Below, piece by piece: positions 25,099 to 34,053 of a stretch of DNA of 64,000 nucleotides. The stretch covers positions 62,001-126,000 of the forward strand of contig JBBRYM010000006.1 in NCBI GenBank assembly GCA_038237625.1. Reading direction: 5' to 3'. This stretch comes from JAWVFM01 sp038237625. GTDB taxonomy: Bacteria > Actinomycetota > Thermoleophilia > Solirubrobacterales > 70-9. The notes beneath the pieces were generated by a model, which had not been told where the DNA came from, searched no databases, and saw nothing but the letters and a program-made list of their open reading frames with translations. Both the position numbers and the translations under genes were made by a program. The stretch's first letter is position 1. Each line of letters starts with the position of its first letter.

Positions 25099-25275
25099 GT
25101 GGCTGGCGGTGCCCGGCGTGGTCCACCCGGATCAGGCGCTGACCAAGGCCGGTGGGCGGCCCGGCGACCTCCTCTTCCTCACGAGTCCGCTCGCGGGCGG
25201 CCTCGTCACGACCGTGGCGAAGCGCGGGCTGGCGCCGGGGGAGCTCATCGTGAGCGCAGGAGTTCGCTACAACCG
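25099..25275 (+). pseudogene. Fragment of selD (selenophosphate synthetase)
   Basis: 'HPDQALTKAGGRPGDLLFLT' and 'PLAGGLVTTVAKRGLAPGE' match the middle of the SelD encoded at 45057-46082 ('TTLTNAGGRPGDGLFLTKPL', 'GGGLVTTAAKRGLADAE'). Both ends of the protein are absent. It differs from the full gene at many sites, so it came from another selD, not a recent copy. Confidence 0.75.
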
Positions 25276-25565
25276 GAACACGCCCGCGTCGGCTCGATCA
25301 CGTCCCGTTGAGACAGACCAGATAAACCAGATGAGCGGCGGTGAGATCTCGCACTGTGCGGTCCTCGTAATCTGAAGAGTCGCTGGGCTGGCTGACAATC
25401 TCGAGTTTTAGCTCAGAGAAAGTCAGCTGAATTGGGTGCAGAGCGATAGCGTCGAAAGCGCAGCGACAGGGTTCCCCGCATGGGGAGCGGAAGCAGAGCC
25501 TGATCGCTGGCCAGGTTGATTGAAGAGTCCGGGGCTGGACGTGGCGCGCGCTTATCGTTGTCCGC

Positions 25566-26261
25566 GTGAGCAAGCCGGCCTTCATCGATCAGCTCGTCGA
25601 CTGGCGTGAGTTCGAGAAGTTCGTGGGCCGACTTATTCAGCGACGATCCGACCGTTCTCGTTGAACACGACGTCACCGAGGCCGGCAAGTCCGGGGCCAA
25701 TCGACAGATCGACGTCAGGCTCACGCACAGGATCGGCGACATCACCTACGTGACGATCATCGAGTGCAAGCGGTGGAAGGAGGAAGTCGACCGCCAGCGC
25801 ATCGATGTTCTCGCCGCGACGCTCGAAGACCTGCGGGCATCTAAGGGTGTCCTTTTCACGACCTCGGGTTTCGAAGAGGGCGCAGAGGCTATGCGCGCGA
25901 CAGAGGAATCGAGCTCTTCGTAGTTCGCGACCTCACCGATGAGGAGTGGGGACTGCCCGGCCGCGTTGTCTCCTTCTGGTGGCAGATCTACGCCGCCGAA
26001 TTCGGCCGGTTCGCGTTCAACGCGCCGCAGCTAGTGGCCATTGTGGACAAGCCTCCGACATCGGTGAACTTCAACATTAACGATCGACAAAAAAGCTGCG
26101 GGCGACGAGGGGCTGCGGCTCCACTCAGTCGTCGACGGCGAGCCGGGGCCGAGTCTGATGGCCCTGCTGCTCGACGCTCGCATCAGGACACTCGATCTCC
26201 TGGCCCAAGAAGGCAAGATCTTCGGCGGTCAACGGGAGGAGGCCGCGGCGAGGACCTAATT
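25566..26261 (+). pseudogene. Mrr-like restriction endonuclease-type gene, several frameshifts
   Basis: The frames join as: GTG 25566 'SKPAFIDQLVDWREFEKFVG', then 'LFSDDPTVLVEHDVTEAGKS', 'GANRQIDVRLTH', 'YVTIIECKRWKEEVDRQRID' and 'KGVLFTTSGFEEGAEA', then 'DRGIELFVVRDLTDEEWGLP', then 'RTLDLLAQEGKIFGG'. D and ExK (IECK) form a PD-(D/E)xK site. At least three register changes make it non-functional as read. It lies next to another decayed domain, in what may have been a defence locus. Confidence 0.7.
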
Positions 26262-26480
26262 GAAGATGGCAGCGGCGAGGAGCTAGCGAAGATTCATGAC
26301 CGCGCATACGCCGTGGAGATGGAGAGTGCTGGCTTGCGTCTGAAATGTCACCATGCACGGCTCGATTGGGCCGTTGTGCGGGGGATCGCTGACTTGGTCA
26401 ACCCGATCGACCCAAGGAGTGGCAACAGGTCGCTGCTGCTGCCGCCGCCGCATTCGTCGCCACCTTCCTAACACAAAGCT
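26262..26480 (+). pseudogene. Nucleoside-phosphorylase-like C-terminal fragment
   Basis: 'AYAVEMESAGLRLKCHHARL' and 'WAVVRGIADLVNP' match the conserved end of MTA/SAH nucleosidase and PNP-type domains (EMES motif). One base later the frame would continue EWQQVAAAAAAAFVATFL. No N-terminal part is present. Such domains also occur as parts of NLR-like defence proteins; here only the scar remains. Confidence 0.6.
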
Positions 26481-26628
26481 GGAGTCCCGATCGCTTGGCG
26501 AGTCTGAAGTAGGCTCACCTCGAAGACAGGGCGGGAGAAGCGCGATCTGATTTCGGCAGTGGCGCTCGATCTAATGGAGCTTGAGAAGCCCCTTTGCGGA
26601 TCGGACGAACTCGTCTAAGGGGTCGTCG

Positions 26629-27468
26629 CTAGGCAGCGACGAAGGCAGATCCGTCGAACTGCCAGAGCGCGGCATGCAAATCACACGAGCCTCCATCGCT
26701 GGTGAGCCTGTGGACGAGGAAGCAGGGGGGTTCGCCTTTGTGCTCCAAGGTTGACGAACCGCACGTCGCCTGCCGAAATCCATAGGTTGCGAATGCGTGC
26801 TTGTGAGTGTGGCCGGCCAAGACCAGTTCGATTGAGCCAGCTTGACGCAATTGGGCGATGGCGGCGGTTGACTTGCGCATTCGGTCCACGGGGTGGTGCA
26901 TCACCAGAACTCTGATGTCTGGACCTGAATCCCAGGGGGCTTGAGCGTCAAGGCGGGACTTCAGGTCAGCGACAATCGGTGGGTGAAGTTCGCCGCTAGC
27001 GATCACGTTCATGTACAGGCCGGTGAGTTCCTCGGACGGGGTGGTGTCGATTTCATGGATTGAAATACGCATGTCGCCGACGATCACGGTTGTCGTCTGA
27101 TCAATCGGCCAATGGGCGGCGCGGATCTCCTTATGGACCCGGCTGTGTCGGGCACCCGTTCTGAGTGGCTGGCCGTTCCAGAAGTCATGGTTTCCAAGGA
27201 CGTAGATCGAGTCTGACCCCGAACAGCTATTCCACCAATAACAAGCTTCTCCGACGTCCGCGACGTTCCCGAGCGTCGACAAATCTCCGGAGAGGACCCC
27301 GATCGTTCTAGGCGTCGTTCGGCTTACGAGGCGGCCCACAGCCTCGGCGAGTGCCGCGGCGATGTTCGAGGGCCCCCTGCGAACGCCCATCGCCCTGTGC
27401 AATAACCGAGGGTTCCGGCGACCGAGGTGAACGTCCGACACATGAACTATTTCGAGGATGTCAGTCAC
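26629..27468 (-). CDS. Calcineurin-like metallophosphoesterase
   Basis: 279 residues. All five metal motifs are visible: 'VSDVHLG', 'GVLSGDLS', 'LGNHDFW', 'VLVMHHPVD' and 'LAGHTHKH'. It hydrolyses a phosphodiester or phosphomonoester; the substrate is unknown. ATG 27468 overlaps the stop of the upstream gene (ATGA), so the two act together. The pair is the last intact cargo before attachment scar 3. Confidence 0.9.
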   Translation of the reverse strand: MTDILEIVHVSDVHLGRRNPRLLHRAMGVRRGPSNIAAALAEAVGRLVSRTTPRTIGVLSGDLSTLGNVADVGEACYWWNSCSGSDSIYVLGNHDFWNGQPLRTGARHSRVHKEIRAAHWPIDQTTTVIVGDMRISIHEIDTTPSEELTGLYMNVIASGELHPPIVADLKSRLDAQAPWDSGPDIRVLVMHHPVDRMRKSTAAIAQLRQAGSIELVLAGHTHKHAFATYGFRQATCGSSTLEHKGEPPCFLVHRLTSDGGSCDLHAALWQFDGSAFVAA

Positions 27469-28334
27469 TGATCTAGCGGCTGGCGAGTCGTTTCGACATG
27501 TGAGGGCGCTTTGGTTGCCGCCGTTCGACGGCGACCCCGTCCCGTCCCTATTGCCACCGTGGCCGCGAGCGCAAGGCGATCGCCGGGGTACAGCTCCGAT
27601 TCTGGGTCCGTTCGGAGATTTTGAAGATTGCCAAGCAGCCTGAAAGAAACCCTAGTCCCCGTGGCGAGTCTGCGGGCGAGGGGCAGGCGCCCCATCGCAA
27701 GCTCTGTCACCCGCACAAGCTCCCAGACAGGCCCGTCCGCCTGTTCCGCCATTACGCCAAGCAAGGGCGGAAGAAGTGAGCGAGTGGTCGGTGGGTGCCC
27801 GATCAGCAGGAGACGGGTCATAGCCACCTCGTGGCGATCGAGGAGATCGGGCAGGGCTTCCGACCACTCGTGCTCAAGGCGGGGTTCGAACAGTTCGCGG
27901 AAATCCCCCTCGTAGCGCTCTGACCACGCTTGCAGGTAGGGCTCAGACAGCGTCCGCAGACGCTCATACCGCTCGACCAGGGTCACGGGATCCCACCAAC
28001 CCGGCAGAGTCTCGGCTTGGATCGCCGACTCCACCAATGCTGATGCAAGAGGGTCTGGTAGGGGGGGTTCGGGCCGAGGGTCGACGAACGAAGAGCGCGC
28101 GGGAAGGAAGGGGTTGAGCTGTTCTCTCGGATCGGGGCCATCGTGGGACCAACGCTTCGGTGTGATTCTTGAATCCCAGCGCCACATTGCCTCCCAGAGG
28201 GCGGCCGATGCTGGCGCGGGGCCTTCACCTTTGCTGGACGCGAGACGTACGAGGCGATCCCATCCGCCGCGGGTGGGCCAGTTGTCGGCGACTCCCGGAT
28301 CGCTTGCGCGACTAATCAGCGCCTCATGGTCCAC
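27465..28334 (-). CDS. Uncharacterised partner of the metallophosphoesterase
   Basis: 289 residues, mostly helical, rich in Trp and Arg, no TM helix, no motif recognised. 'SALWEAMWRWDSRITPKRWS' is read as 'LWEAMWRWDSRITPKRW' near the N-terminus. Translational coupling to the phosphoesterase and place at the element's end suggest a two-gene cargo module, possibly defence. Confidence 0.6.
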   Translation of the reverse strand: MDHEALISRASDPGVADNWPTRGGWDRLVRLASSKGEGPAPASAALWEAMWRWDSRITPKRWSHDGPDPREQLNPFLPARSSFVDPRPEPPLPDPLASALVESAIQAETLPGWWDPVTLVERYERLRTLSEPYLQAWSERYEGDFRELFEPRLEHEWSEALPDLLDRHEVAMTRLLLIGHPPTTRSLLPPLLGVMAEQADGPVWELVRVTELAMGRLPLARRLATGTRVSFRLLGNLQNLRTDPESELYPGDRLALAATVAIGTGRGRRRTAATKAPSHVETTRQPLDQ

Positions 28335-28509
28335 AGCCAGAGCCTAGCCCGCCGGCCAACCAGAGTTGCCACAACTCCGAGTCGCGCCAGGCGCCAGGCG
28401 AGTCGGGCATCAATTCGGGTATCAATCTGAAGGCAAGTCAGACGACTCAAGGTGTCTCGTCACGCATGAATTCAGCTGAGATGAGTCGAGAATCTCTCGC
28501 ACGGTCGAT

Positions 28510-28551
28510 CTCATAACCCGGAGGTCGTGGGTTCAAATCCCACCCCCGCTA
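28510..28551 (+). repeat. Attachment-site scar 3: 3' half of a tRNA-Met
   Basis: Identical to scar 1 over 42 bp, from CTCATAACCC to CCCCGCTA. No 5' tRNA half. It marks the right end of the element that begins at scar 2. Confidence 0.87.
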
Positions 28552-28554
28552 CTA

Positions 28555-28584
28555 CGAAAGCCCCCGCACCCGCGGGGGTTTTCG
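28555..28584 (+). terminator. Hairpin after attachment scar 3
   Basis: CGAAAGCCCCCGC / GCGGGGGTTTTCG with loop ACCC, ending in a short T-run. Same place and layout as after scars 1 and 2. Confidence 0.75.
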
Positions 28585-28613
28585 CATTCTGGTTAGCGCA
28601 CCGAGCGATTTCC

Positions 28614-28634
28614 GTGGTCCCAATGTGGTCCCAT
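28614..28634 (+). repeat. Paired GGTCCCA motif, copy 3
   Basis: GTGGTCCCAA-TGTGGTCCCA, the third copy of the word pair that trails each tRNA-Met fragment. Confidence 0.6.
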
Positions 28635-28780
28635 TCCCTCGCTCAGGTCGCGATCCAAAATCGCTGGAGGCCGAGTGGAGCGCTCAAGCAGCAACAGTCT
28701 CGACATGCATGGCTGGGCGTGCCGAGTTCCACTGGTGGGTTGGGCGGCCTTGACAGCCTTTGACGTTTTCCATCTTGGTG

Positions 28781-29179
28781 TCAGAGGGATTCGTCGGCCG
28801 GGAAGACCTCGCCGTACAGCTCCTCAGGCACTCCCGGCTGCACCTCTGAGGGGGTTGGTCCCCCAGTACCGCAGGAAGGCTTGCCGTAGCCCCGACGGCT
28901 TTCGGTAGCCCACGATAGGGGCAACTGTCCGAATCGGGAGCGGATTCTCTTCCGCGACAGCAGCTGATGGGCACGCTCCATCCTGACCCGTAGCAGGCAG
29001 CTGCGGAAGTCTTCGCCGGCTGCCTCCCGGAAGACCCGCTGGAGCTGCCGGGGCGAGCAGTCCAGATCCTCGGCGATATCGGCGAGCGCTAAGTCGAGCT
29101 CGCCGTAGCGGTGGCAGATTGCGGCCTCTGCCGCCCGTAAGAGCCCCCAGCGTCGTCGCTCGATTCTCCGGCTTAGCAT
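28781..29179 (-). pseudogene. AraC-family regulator with two compensating frameshifts
   Basis: The first HTH is intact ('LALADIAEDLDCSPRQLQRV', 'FREAAGEDFRSCLLRVRMER'). After 'SRKRI' the homology moves to another frame ('PIRTVAPIVGYRKPSGLRQA', 'FLRYWGTNP') and then returns to the first ('SEVQPGVPEELYGEVFPADE'). As read, the second HTH is scrambled over about 30 residues although the frame stays open. Confidence 0.65.
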
Positions 29180-29329
29180 CGGCCCGAATCGTGCCTGATC
29201 CTGGCGCGTTTATGTCTGCTTGCTTGGTCCAGAAAGAAGCTCTCCGCCGAGCAGACCGAGAAGGCGCTGGCCTCACTTGACAACATCGGCGACCGGGTCC
29301 GGGATCGACTGTGTGACTCATTGGCGGCG

Positions 29330-29551
29330 AGCTAGTGGCGAAGGTTCGACAACTCATGAACGCTGTCGTCGAGAAAGCGCATTTGCCACCACGACGGTCG
29401 GGAAGCACTCCATCGCAGGTGGCGAGCGCTGCCTCGTGATCCGAGATGCGGCGAGCGGGGGAAGAAGAATTACTGCGTCGAGTGCGGCAACGCGATTCTC
29501 GATGTCGCCACCGACGATGTGGCCGGGCTGCGGACCGAGCTCAATACCTAG
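29330..29551 (+). pseudogene. Small zinc-ribbon protein remnant
   Basis: 'GKHSIAGGERCLVIRDAASG' in one frame and 'KKNYCVECGNAILDVATDDV' in another read as one Cys-rich small protein ending 'AGLRTELNT'. The slip lies at the G-run near 29460. No clear start. Just upstream 'KKLSAEQTEKALASLDNIGD' is also coding-like but lacks a start. Confidence 0.5.
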
Positions 29552-29576
29552 CCCGCCCATACCCATTCCCGATCTG

Positions 29577-29792
29577 AAGACGTCTCAGTGGGGGATCTAT
29601 GGCTTTGTGGGCCAGGACGCTCGAGGGTTTCAGGCTTGCTTGAGAGTCGATCGGGTCTCGTTGAGCGCCGGTGGCCTCGTCAAAGACGAAGCAGCCGCTC
29701 GGCTCTTCGAACTCCTCGACGCCGTCGCCGACTGGACCTTTCCGATGCTTGGGTTGCCCGAGGCTCCACGGGGGTATAGCGTCAGGACATGA
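29577..29792 (+). pseudogene. C-terminal part of an unknown gene
   Basis: 'GFVGQDARGFQACLRVDRVS' and 'KDEAAARLFELLDAVADWTF' look coding. The stop overlaps the next start (ATGA), so it was the upstream partner of the lectin gene. No start of its own is found; the frame continues into unrelated sequence. Confidence 0.45.
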
Positions 29793-30244
29793 CACAGGAA
29801 TTGCCCGCGATCGGACAGCTCTACCGGATTCAGAGCAAAGCAACCGGCTACGAGCTTAAGCCGACGGATAGGGGCGGCCCCGGGTTCTGGACGGACGCCC
29901 CGCACATCATGCCCGTCCCCGACGGTCAGGGAGCCGTTTGGGAGGTTGAAGCGGCAGACATCGGCTACCGATTCAAGACCGGGGGGCCCTTCAAGTGGGA
30001 GGACCTGGAGGCGGGGACGAACCTTGGCGGGAGACTGGATAGCAACGCCGAACGGCAGGTCTACGCCTTTAACCCAAACGAGGGCGCCTATCAGAAGTGG
30101 CGACTGTTCGAGGACGGCGAGGGTTACTGGGAGGTCGTCAACGTGGCGACCGGCTTCGCGCTCGATGGCACCTCCGAGGACGTCTACACGATGGCGCGCA
30201 ATGACGGTGCCTACCAACGGTGGCGGTTCCTTCCGGCGCAGTAG
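29789..30244 (+). CDS. Ricin-type beta-trefoil lectin-like protein
   Basis: 151 residues. The beta-trefoil pattern shows in 'GQLYRIQSKATGYELKP', 'AVWEVEAADIGYRFKT', 'AYQKWRLFEDGEGYWEVVNV' and 'AYQRWRFLPAQ', with three Q/x-W repeats. It has no signal peptide. It would bind carbohydrate; the partner is unknown. Confidence 0.72.
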   Translation: MTQELPAIGQLYRIQSKATGYELKPTDRGGPGFWTDAPHIMPVPDGQGAVWEVEAADIGYRFKTGGPFKWEDLEAGTNLGGRLDSNAERQVYAFNPNEGAYQKWRLFEDGEGYWEVVNVATGFALDGTSEDVYTMARNDGAYQRWRFLPAQ

Positions 30245-30250
30245 ATGCGG

Positions 30251-30543
30251 CGTTGGGCTCGCAGGCTGACTTTCTCGACTTCGCCGTCAACATCGGCGAT
30301 TGGTCAGACACCAGCAGCCACACCGAGACGGTTGACATTTCCGGCGTTGACCGCTTCTTTGTCCAGGTCCACAGCCGCGGCTTGACCCCCTTCCCCGGGG
30401 CCCAGGTCCGGGTATTGCTGCTGCTCGCTGATGCCTCGACCAGCCTCGCGGCGTTGCCAAGCGGCTATGCCGCCCGCATCAACTCCGCTGACACCAGTAA
30501 CTGGCCCAGTGGCTCAGGCTGGATGTTCGCCGACTCGGGCATG
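30251..30543 (+). pseudogene. Fragment of a large extracellular-type protein
   Basis: 'SQADFLDFAVNIGDWSDTSS', 'FVQVHSRGLTPFPGAQVRVL' and 'SGYAARINSADTSNWPSGSG' read as part of a repeat protein. It starts without an RBS and runs into an IS110 remnant at about 30545. Confidence 0.5.
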
Positions 30544-30544
30544 C

Positions 30545-30927
30545 CTTACCGCCTTCTGCCCCTACCGGGCCGCCTCGACCTCGACCGGCGGCACCACCAC
30601 CCGCGTCAGTGCCTCGGCCGAGAGCTGACGCGAGCAGCTCGGCGTCGCGGCGATCGGCCTTGATCCGATCCGAGGGCCCGCGCGGGGTCTTGCCCGGGGC
30701 GATCACCTCGATTGCGATTCCCGCGGCCTTCGCCGCCCGATAGAGGCCGAAGCCGGTCGGCCCCGCCTCCTAGCAGGCGCTGACGGGTCCCTCGAGGCGC
30801 GAGAGCCATGCGACCGGCTCCTCGACTCGGGGGCCGAACCGGGCTCTCCGGTCATCGCCTCGATCGCCGCTGCGTGGGTGGAGCGGGCATGGAAATCGAG
30901 CCCAACCCACGTCGTTGTTTCGGTCAT
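30545..30927 (-). pseudogene. IS110-family transposase, N-terminal part, nonsense-mutated
   Basis: It starts ATG 30927 'MTETTTWVGLDFHARSTHAA' (the DEDD RuvC-like start) and continues in shifted frames to 'IEVIAPGKTPRGPSDRIKAD' and 'RRDAELLA'. A TAG interrupts the region before 'EAGPTGFGLYRAA', and there are at least two slips. The C-terminal half is missing. Confidence 0.75.
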
Positions 30928-31109
30928 GGCCGGACCTCCTCATCTCTTGGGGTCAGCCGGAGCCTTTTCTCCGGCCAGACAAACCCCCGCGAGGAGCGTC
31001 CGGCCTTAAGCTTCGCCAGTCAACCCCTCGGGTTGACTGGGGCATAGGGTCTAGACTCTGTCCTCGATTTCGAACGGCTGTCCTTGGTCACTTACGACTG
31101 ATGCTTTAT

Positions 31110-31330
31110 TGCGGCGCGCTCCATGCCCGCCAAGCTCACCGGTTACACGGGCCTTTTGTCGATCTGGGCGACCTTGGCGCCGCGCTGCTTGCCCAGGCGC
31201 TTCTTGTTTCGCTGATAGCGCTCGGCGTAGGCGGGGTGCTTTAGCGCGTGCATCGTCGCCTCGAGCAGCGCCCAGGAGACTCCGATCGCCGCGGCCCCTT
31301 GACCAAGCACGGGCCGACCTACCTGCGCTG
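31110..31330 (-). pseudogene. IS110-family transposase, C-terminal remnant
   Basis: Minus-strand 'WALLEATMHALKHPAYAERY' and 'QRNKKRLGKQRGAKVAQIDK' match the conserved end of IS110 transposases. It lies upstream of the N-terminal remnant on the same strand, so it belongs to a different IS110 copy. Confidence 0.65.
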
Positions 31331-31432
31331 GGCGGACCGGGGATGAGATCGTTGCCCTGCGTCGGCTTGTCGACCTGCGTGTTAGCTCAACGCTCCTTGA
31401 CCTGATGCTCTAGCGAGCATAGAGTCATCGGT

Positions 31433-33052
31433 ATGAGTGACCTGTTCGCCATCACACAGACAGGCGGTCAGTCTCAGCTGATGAGTATCGATGTCGGGGT
31501 GGGGGCTAGCCCGGTGGCGTCACTCGGCTCGGCCATCGTCTCCGGCGGGCTGGCCTACCGCCCAAGCTCGCGGAGTCTCTACAGCGTCTCCCAAGGCGGT
31601 GCATCACCAAGCCTGCTCAGCTTTGGTTTCAGCGGCCAGATGCAACAACAGACCGGTTCCTTGCCGGCCGGATTAACTGGTGGCCTCGCCTACCACGCCC
31701 CCGACGATGCCCTCTACGGCATCTCTAACACGGGCGGGATTGGTCTGGCCATGCTCCACAAAATCAGTCTCAGCGGAGTTGCCACGCCGCTCTTTCCGCT
31801 TGGCCAAGGTCAGTGGGGCGGACTGGTCTACGAACGACTGAGGGATCGCTTCTTTGCCCTCTCCACAGACAACACCGGCTTTACCTGGTTCTACGAGTTC
31901 ACTCTTCAGGGCCAAGTCAGCAAACTGATGGGGGCGGGGCTGAGGGCCAGTGGCGGCCTGGCTTACGCCCTCCACCAAGATCTCTTCTACTTCGTCGGCA
32001 ACGATGCAAACGACGGCGTTGACCACTTGCACACGCTGGCCCTAAACGGCGACGTCCGCCACTCGATGCAACTCGGGCCGGGTTTCGAGGGGGCCTCGCT
32101 AGCGGTCACGCCCTGGTTTGGCGGCGTCATTGATATCTCAAGCCCATTGCGCTCAGAGCGCTTTGTCAGTGGAGAGGCGGTACATCTCGACGCACGCGTC
32201 CTTGATGTCAGTGGCAATCCCCTCGCCGATAGCAGCGACCTGTCTTGGAGCTCTGACATCGATGGCAACCTCGGCACCGGCCCAACAGATCATCAGCTGT
32301 CAGTCGGGACTCACGCCATTACCTTGTCCGGCCATGGGCTCAGTCGCGCTCGCTCAGTACGCGTCTTTGCCGACCTCTGGGAGCTCTACCAGGCACGGCC
32401 CGCCTCCGCCGAGATCGATCGCGTTCTTGGTGATTTCACCTTCAATTGGATCGATGACTCTGCTGGCGACCCGACCAAGTCGTGGGCCAGCTACCCCGGC
32501 TTTCCTTTCGACCAAAGCTCAACCGATCCCTCGAAGACTGCAGTCATTGCCAAGCTCGACGTTTTGCGCCACCAGCGCTTTGCCCAGCCGACCCCCTTTA
32601 GCGAAGGCCTCACGCTCTATGAGTTTGTCAAGACACACACCCGGACGATCAATGTCACTCTTGACACGGCCCTAAATGACGCCGGCGGCGGCGTCATGCA
32701 CCTCAATCGCTCGTTCACTCTGTGGACGAATCGCTACGTTGATTCTCTTTATCTACTGATCCACGAGAATCGGCATAACCAGCCCGGAGATCCGAGCCAC
32801 ACCAGCTGCACAGCTTGGACCGGCGCTGCCGGCATCCCAAACGGCATGGACGCCGTGTTTGAGCCAGGCAGTGGCTATGCCTATTCCGCTCTCTACCTGA
32901 TGTGGCTCTACAAGTACAGCTCGGTTGATACCTCCGCTACTAAACTCGAAGCCCGCAATCTGGTTGGGATCTTTAAAGATCGATTCTGCGCCAGGCCCTC
33001 GAGCTCAAATCCTCTCATCCAGTCACTGCTAGTCGAGCTGTGGAATGTCTGA
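31433..33052 (+). CDS. Propeller-like repeat protein with Ig-like and HExxH domains
   Basis: 539 residues. Residues 1-235 hold repeats of the type 'GGLAYRPSSRSLYSVSQGG', 'GGLAYHAPDDALYGISNTGG' and 'GGLAYALHQDLFYFVG', suggesting a beta-propeller. An Ig-like domain follows ('FVSGEAVHLDARVLDVSGNP', about 245-310). The C-terminal domain contains 'LLIHENRHNQPGDPSHTSC': HENRH fits the HExxH zinc-peptidase motif. No signal peptide is evident. A fragment of a related gene lies at 12780. A peptidase function is inferred from the motif alone. Confidence 0.68.
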   Translation: MSDLFAITQTGGQSQLMSIDVGVGASPVASLGSAIVSGGLAYRPSSRSLYSVSQGGASPSLLSFGFSGQMQQQTGSLPAGLTGGLAYHAPDDALYGISNTGGIGLAMLHKISLSGVATPLFPLGQGQWGGLVYERLRDRFFALSTDNTGFTWFYEFTLQGQVSKLMGAGLRASGGLAYALHQDLFYFVGNDANDGVDHLHTLALNGDVRHSMQLGPGFEGASLAVTPWFGGVIDISSPLRSERFVSGEAVHLDARVLDVSGNPLADSSDLSWSSDIDGNLGTGPTDHQLSVGTHAITLSGHGLSRARSVRVFADLWELYQARPASAEIDRVLGDFTFNWIDDSAGDPTKSWASYPGFPFDQSSTDPSKTAVIAKLDVLRHQRFAQPTPFSEGLTLYEFVKTHTRTINVTLDTALNDAGGGVMHLNRSFTLWTNRYVDSLYLLIHENRHNQPGDPSHTSCTAWTGAAGIPNGMDAVFEPGSGYAYSALYLMWLYKYSSVDTSATKLEARNLVGIFKDRFCARPSSSNPLIQSLLVELWNV

Positions 33053-33243
33053 TGGCGTATCCCGGGTCGGGAGTGTCCTCTAGACCATCGGGAACAGGGT
33101 CTTGGTATCGGTTAGGGTCGGTAAGTCGGGTGAATAGGCGCCTCTTAGTTGACCCGCCCACACACCTTGTGAACGGCTGAAAAGCCATCCGGGCCCACCC
33201 AGAGGCTTGGGGTGTTCGACGCCCCAACCACAGGAGGACCCGG

Positions 33244-33489
33244 ATGAAGATTCACGCTAACGCTGCTCTCGGACCGGCAGGGCGGATCGCGCTCTGCGAG
33301 CTCATTGATCAGGGGATGACGCTGAGGGCGGCAGCTGCCGCCCTCAGCGTGTCGCCTGCGACCGCCCATCGCTGGTGGCATCGCCGCCGATTGGGAGAGC
33401 TCCTGGTCTGCATGGCAGGAGGGACATTGGAGTTGAACGAATACGCCGGGCATGGCGCGAAGAATTTAGCTTCGGCGGCGGCGAGCTAA
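33244..33489 (+). pseudogene. IS481-type transposase N-terminal remnant
   Basis: 'MKIHANAALGPAGRIALCEL' and 'AAALSVSPATAHRWWHRRR' match the first 50 residues of IS481 transposases (compare the intact copy at 55540). It then diverges. The upstream DNA (33190-33243) has the same arrangement as the intact IS leader. Confidence 0.75.
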
Positions 33490-33558
33490 CGGCGGCGTGA
33501 CTTTTGATCCGATCGCGGCTCGGGCTACGTCTCATCGGTGACGGTAGCGCCGGTCGGC

Positions 33559-34011
33559 TCAGACCCGCGGCGGCGGCGGACAGCGCTTCAACTCGATGGC
33601 GGTTCCCTCGTCGGGCTCCCCGTTGATGAAGCTGACGTCGAAGCAGCGGAAGAAGTCGCTTTGGCCGAGCAGGAGGGAATCGGTTTCCGCGAAGACAAGG
33701 TCCATGGGAAAGATCCGGCCCCACGGCACGACGTCGTTGTCCGGGGAGGGGATCATGATTTGCGCGGTAATTCCGACCTGCGCGGAGAACGTGTCGAACT
33801 CCGGCCCAACAGCTGGGGTTCCGGGAATATCGTTCCGAACAAGGTCGGATTCGGAGATGCCCAGTTCTGGCAGAAAATGCAGCGGACAGAGACTGCGGAC
33901 GGAGCCGCTGTCGATCTCTCCGACGACCCGTTTGAAGCCGTTACCCGTGTCTAGCTGGACCAGAACATGCGGAACGGTGCCGGTCTCATAGCTAATCGTT
34001 AACGTTGCCAC
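33559..34011 (-). CDS. Retropepsin-like aspartic protease-fold protein
   Basis: 150 residues. 'VVGEIDSGSVRSLCPLHFLP' carries the D-S/T-G-S motif of retropepsin-like aspartic proteases and 'LLLGQSDFFRCFDVSF' the hydrophobic-Gly flap-side motif (ILGxDFF-like). Monomers of this size work as homodimers. No signal or membrane part. A small gene lies 43 bp upstream on the same strand. Substrate unknown. Confidence 0.72.
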   Translation of the reverse strand: MATLTISYETGTVPHVLVQLDTGNGFKRVVGEIDSGSVRSLCPLHFLPELGISESDLVRNDIPGTPAVGPEFDTFSAQVGITAQIMIPSPDNDVVPWGRIFPMDLVFAETDSLLLGQSDFFRCFDVSFINGEPDEGTAIELKRCPPPPRV

Positions 34012-34053
34012 CTAGATTTTCCGAATAGGATCCTGCCGCGACAGCGCGAAAGA

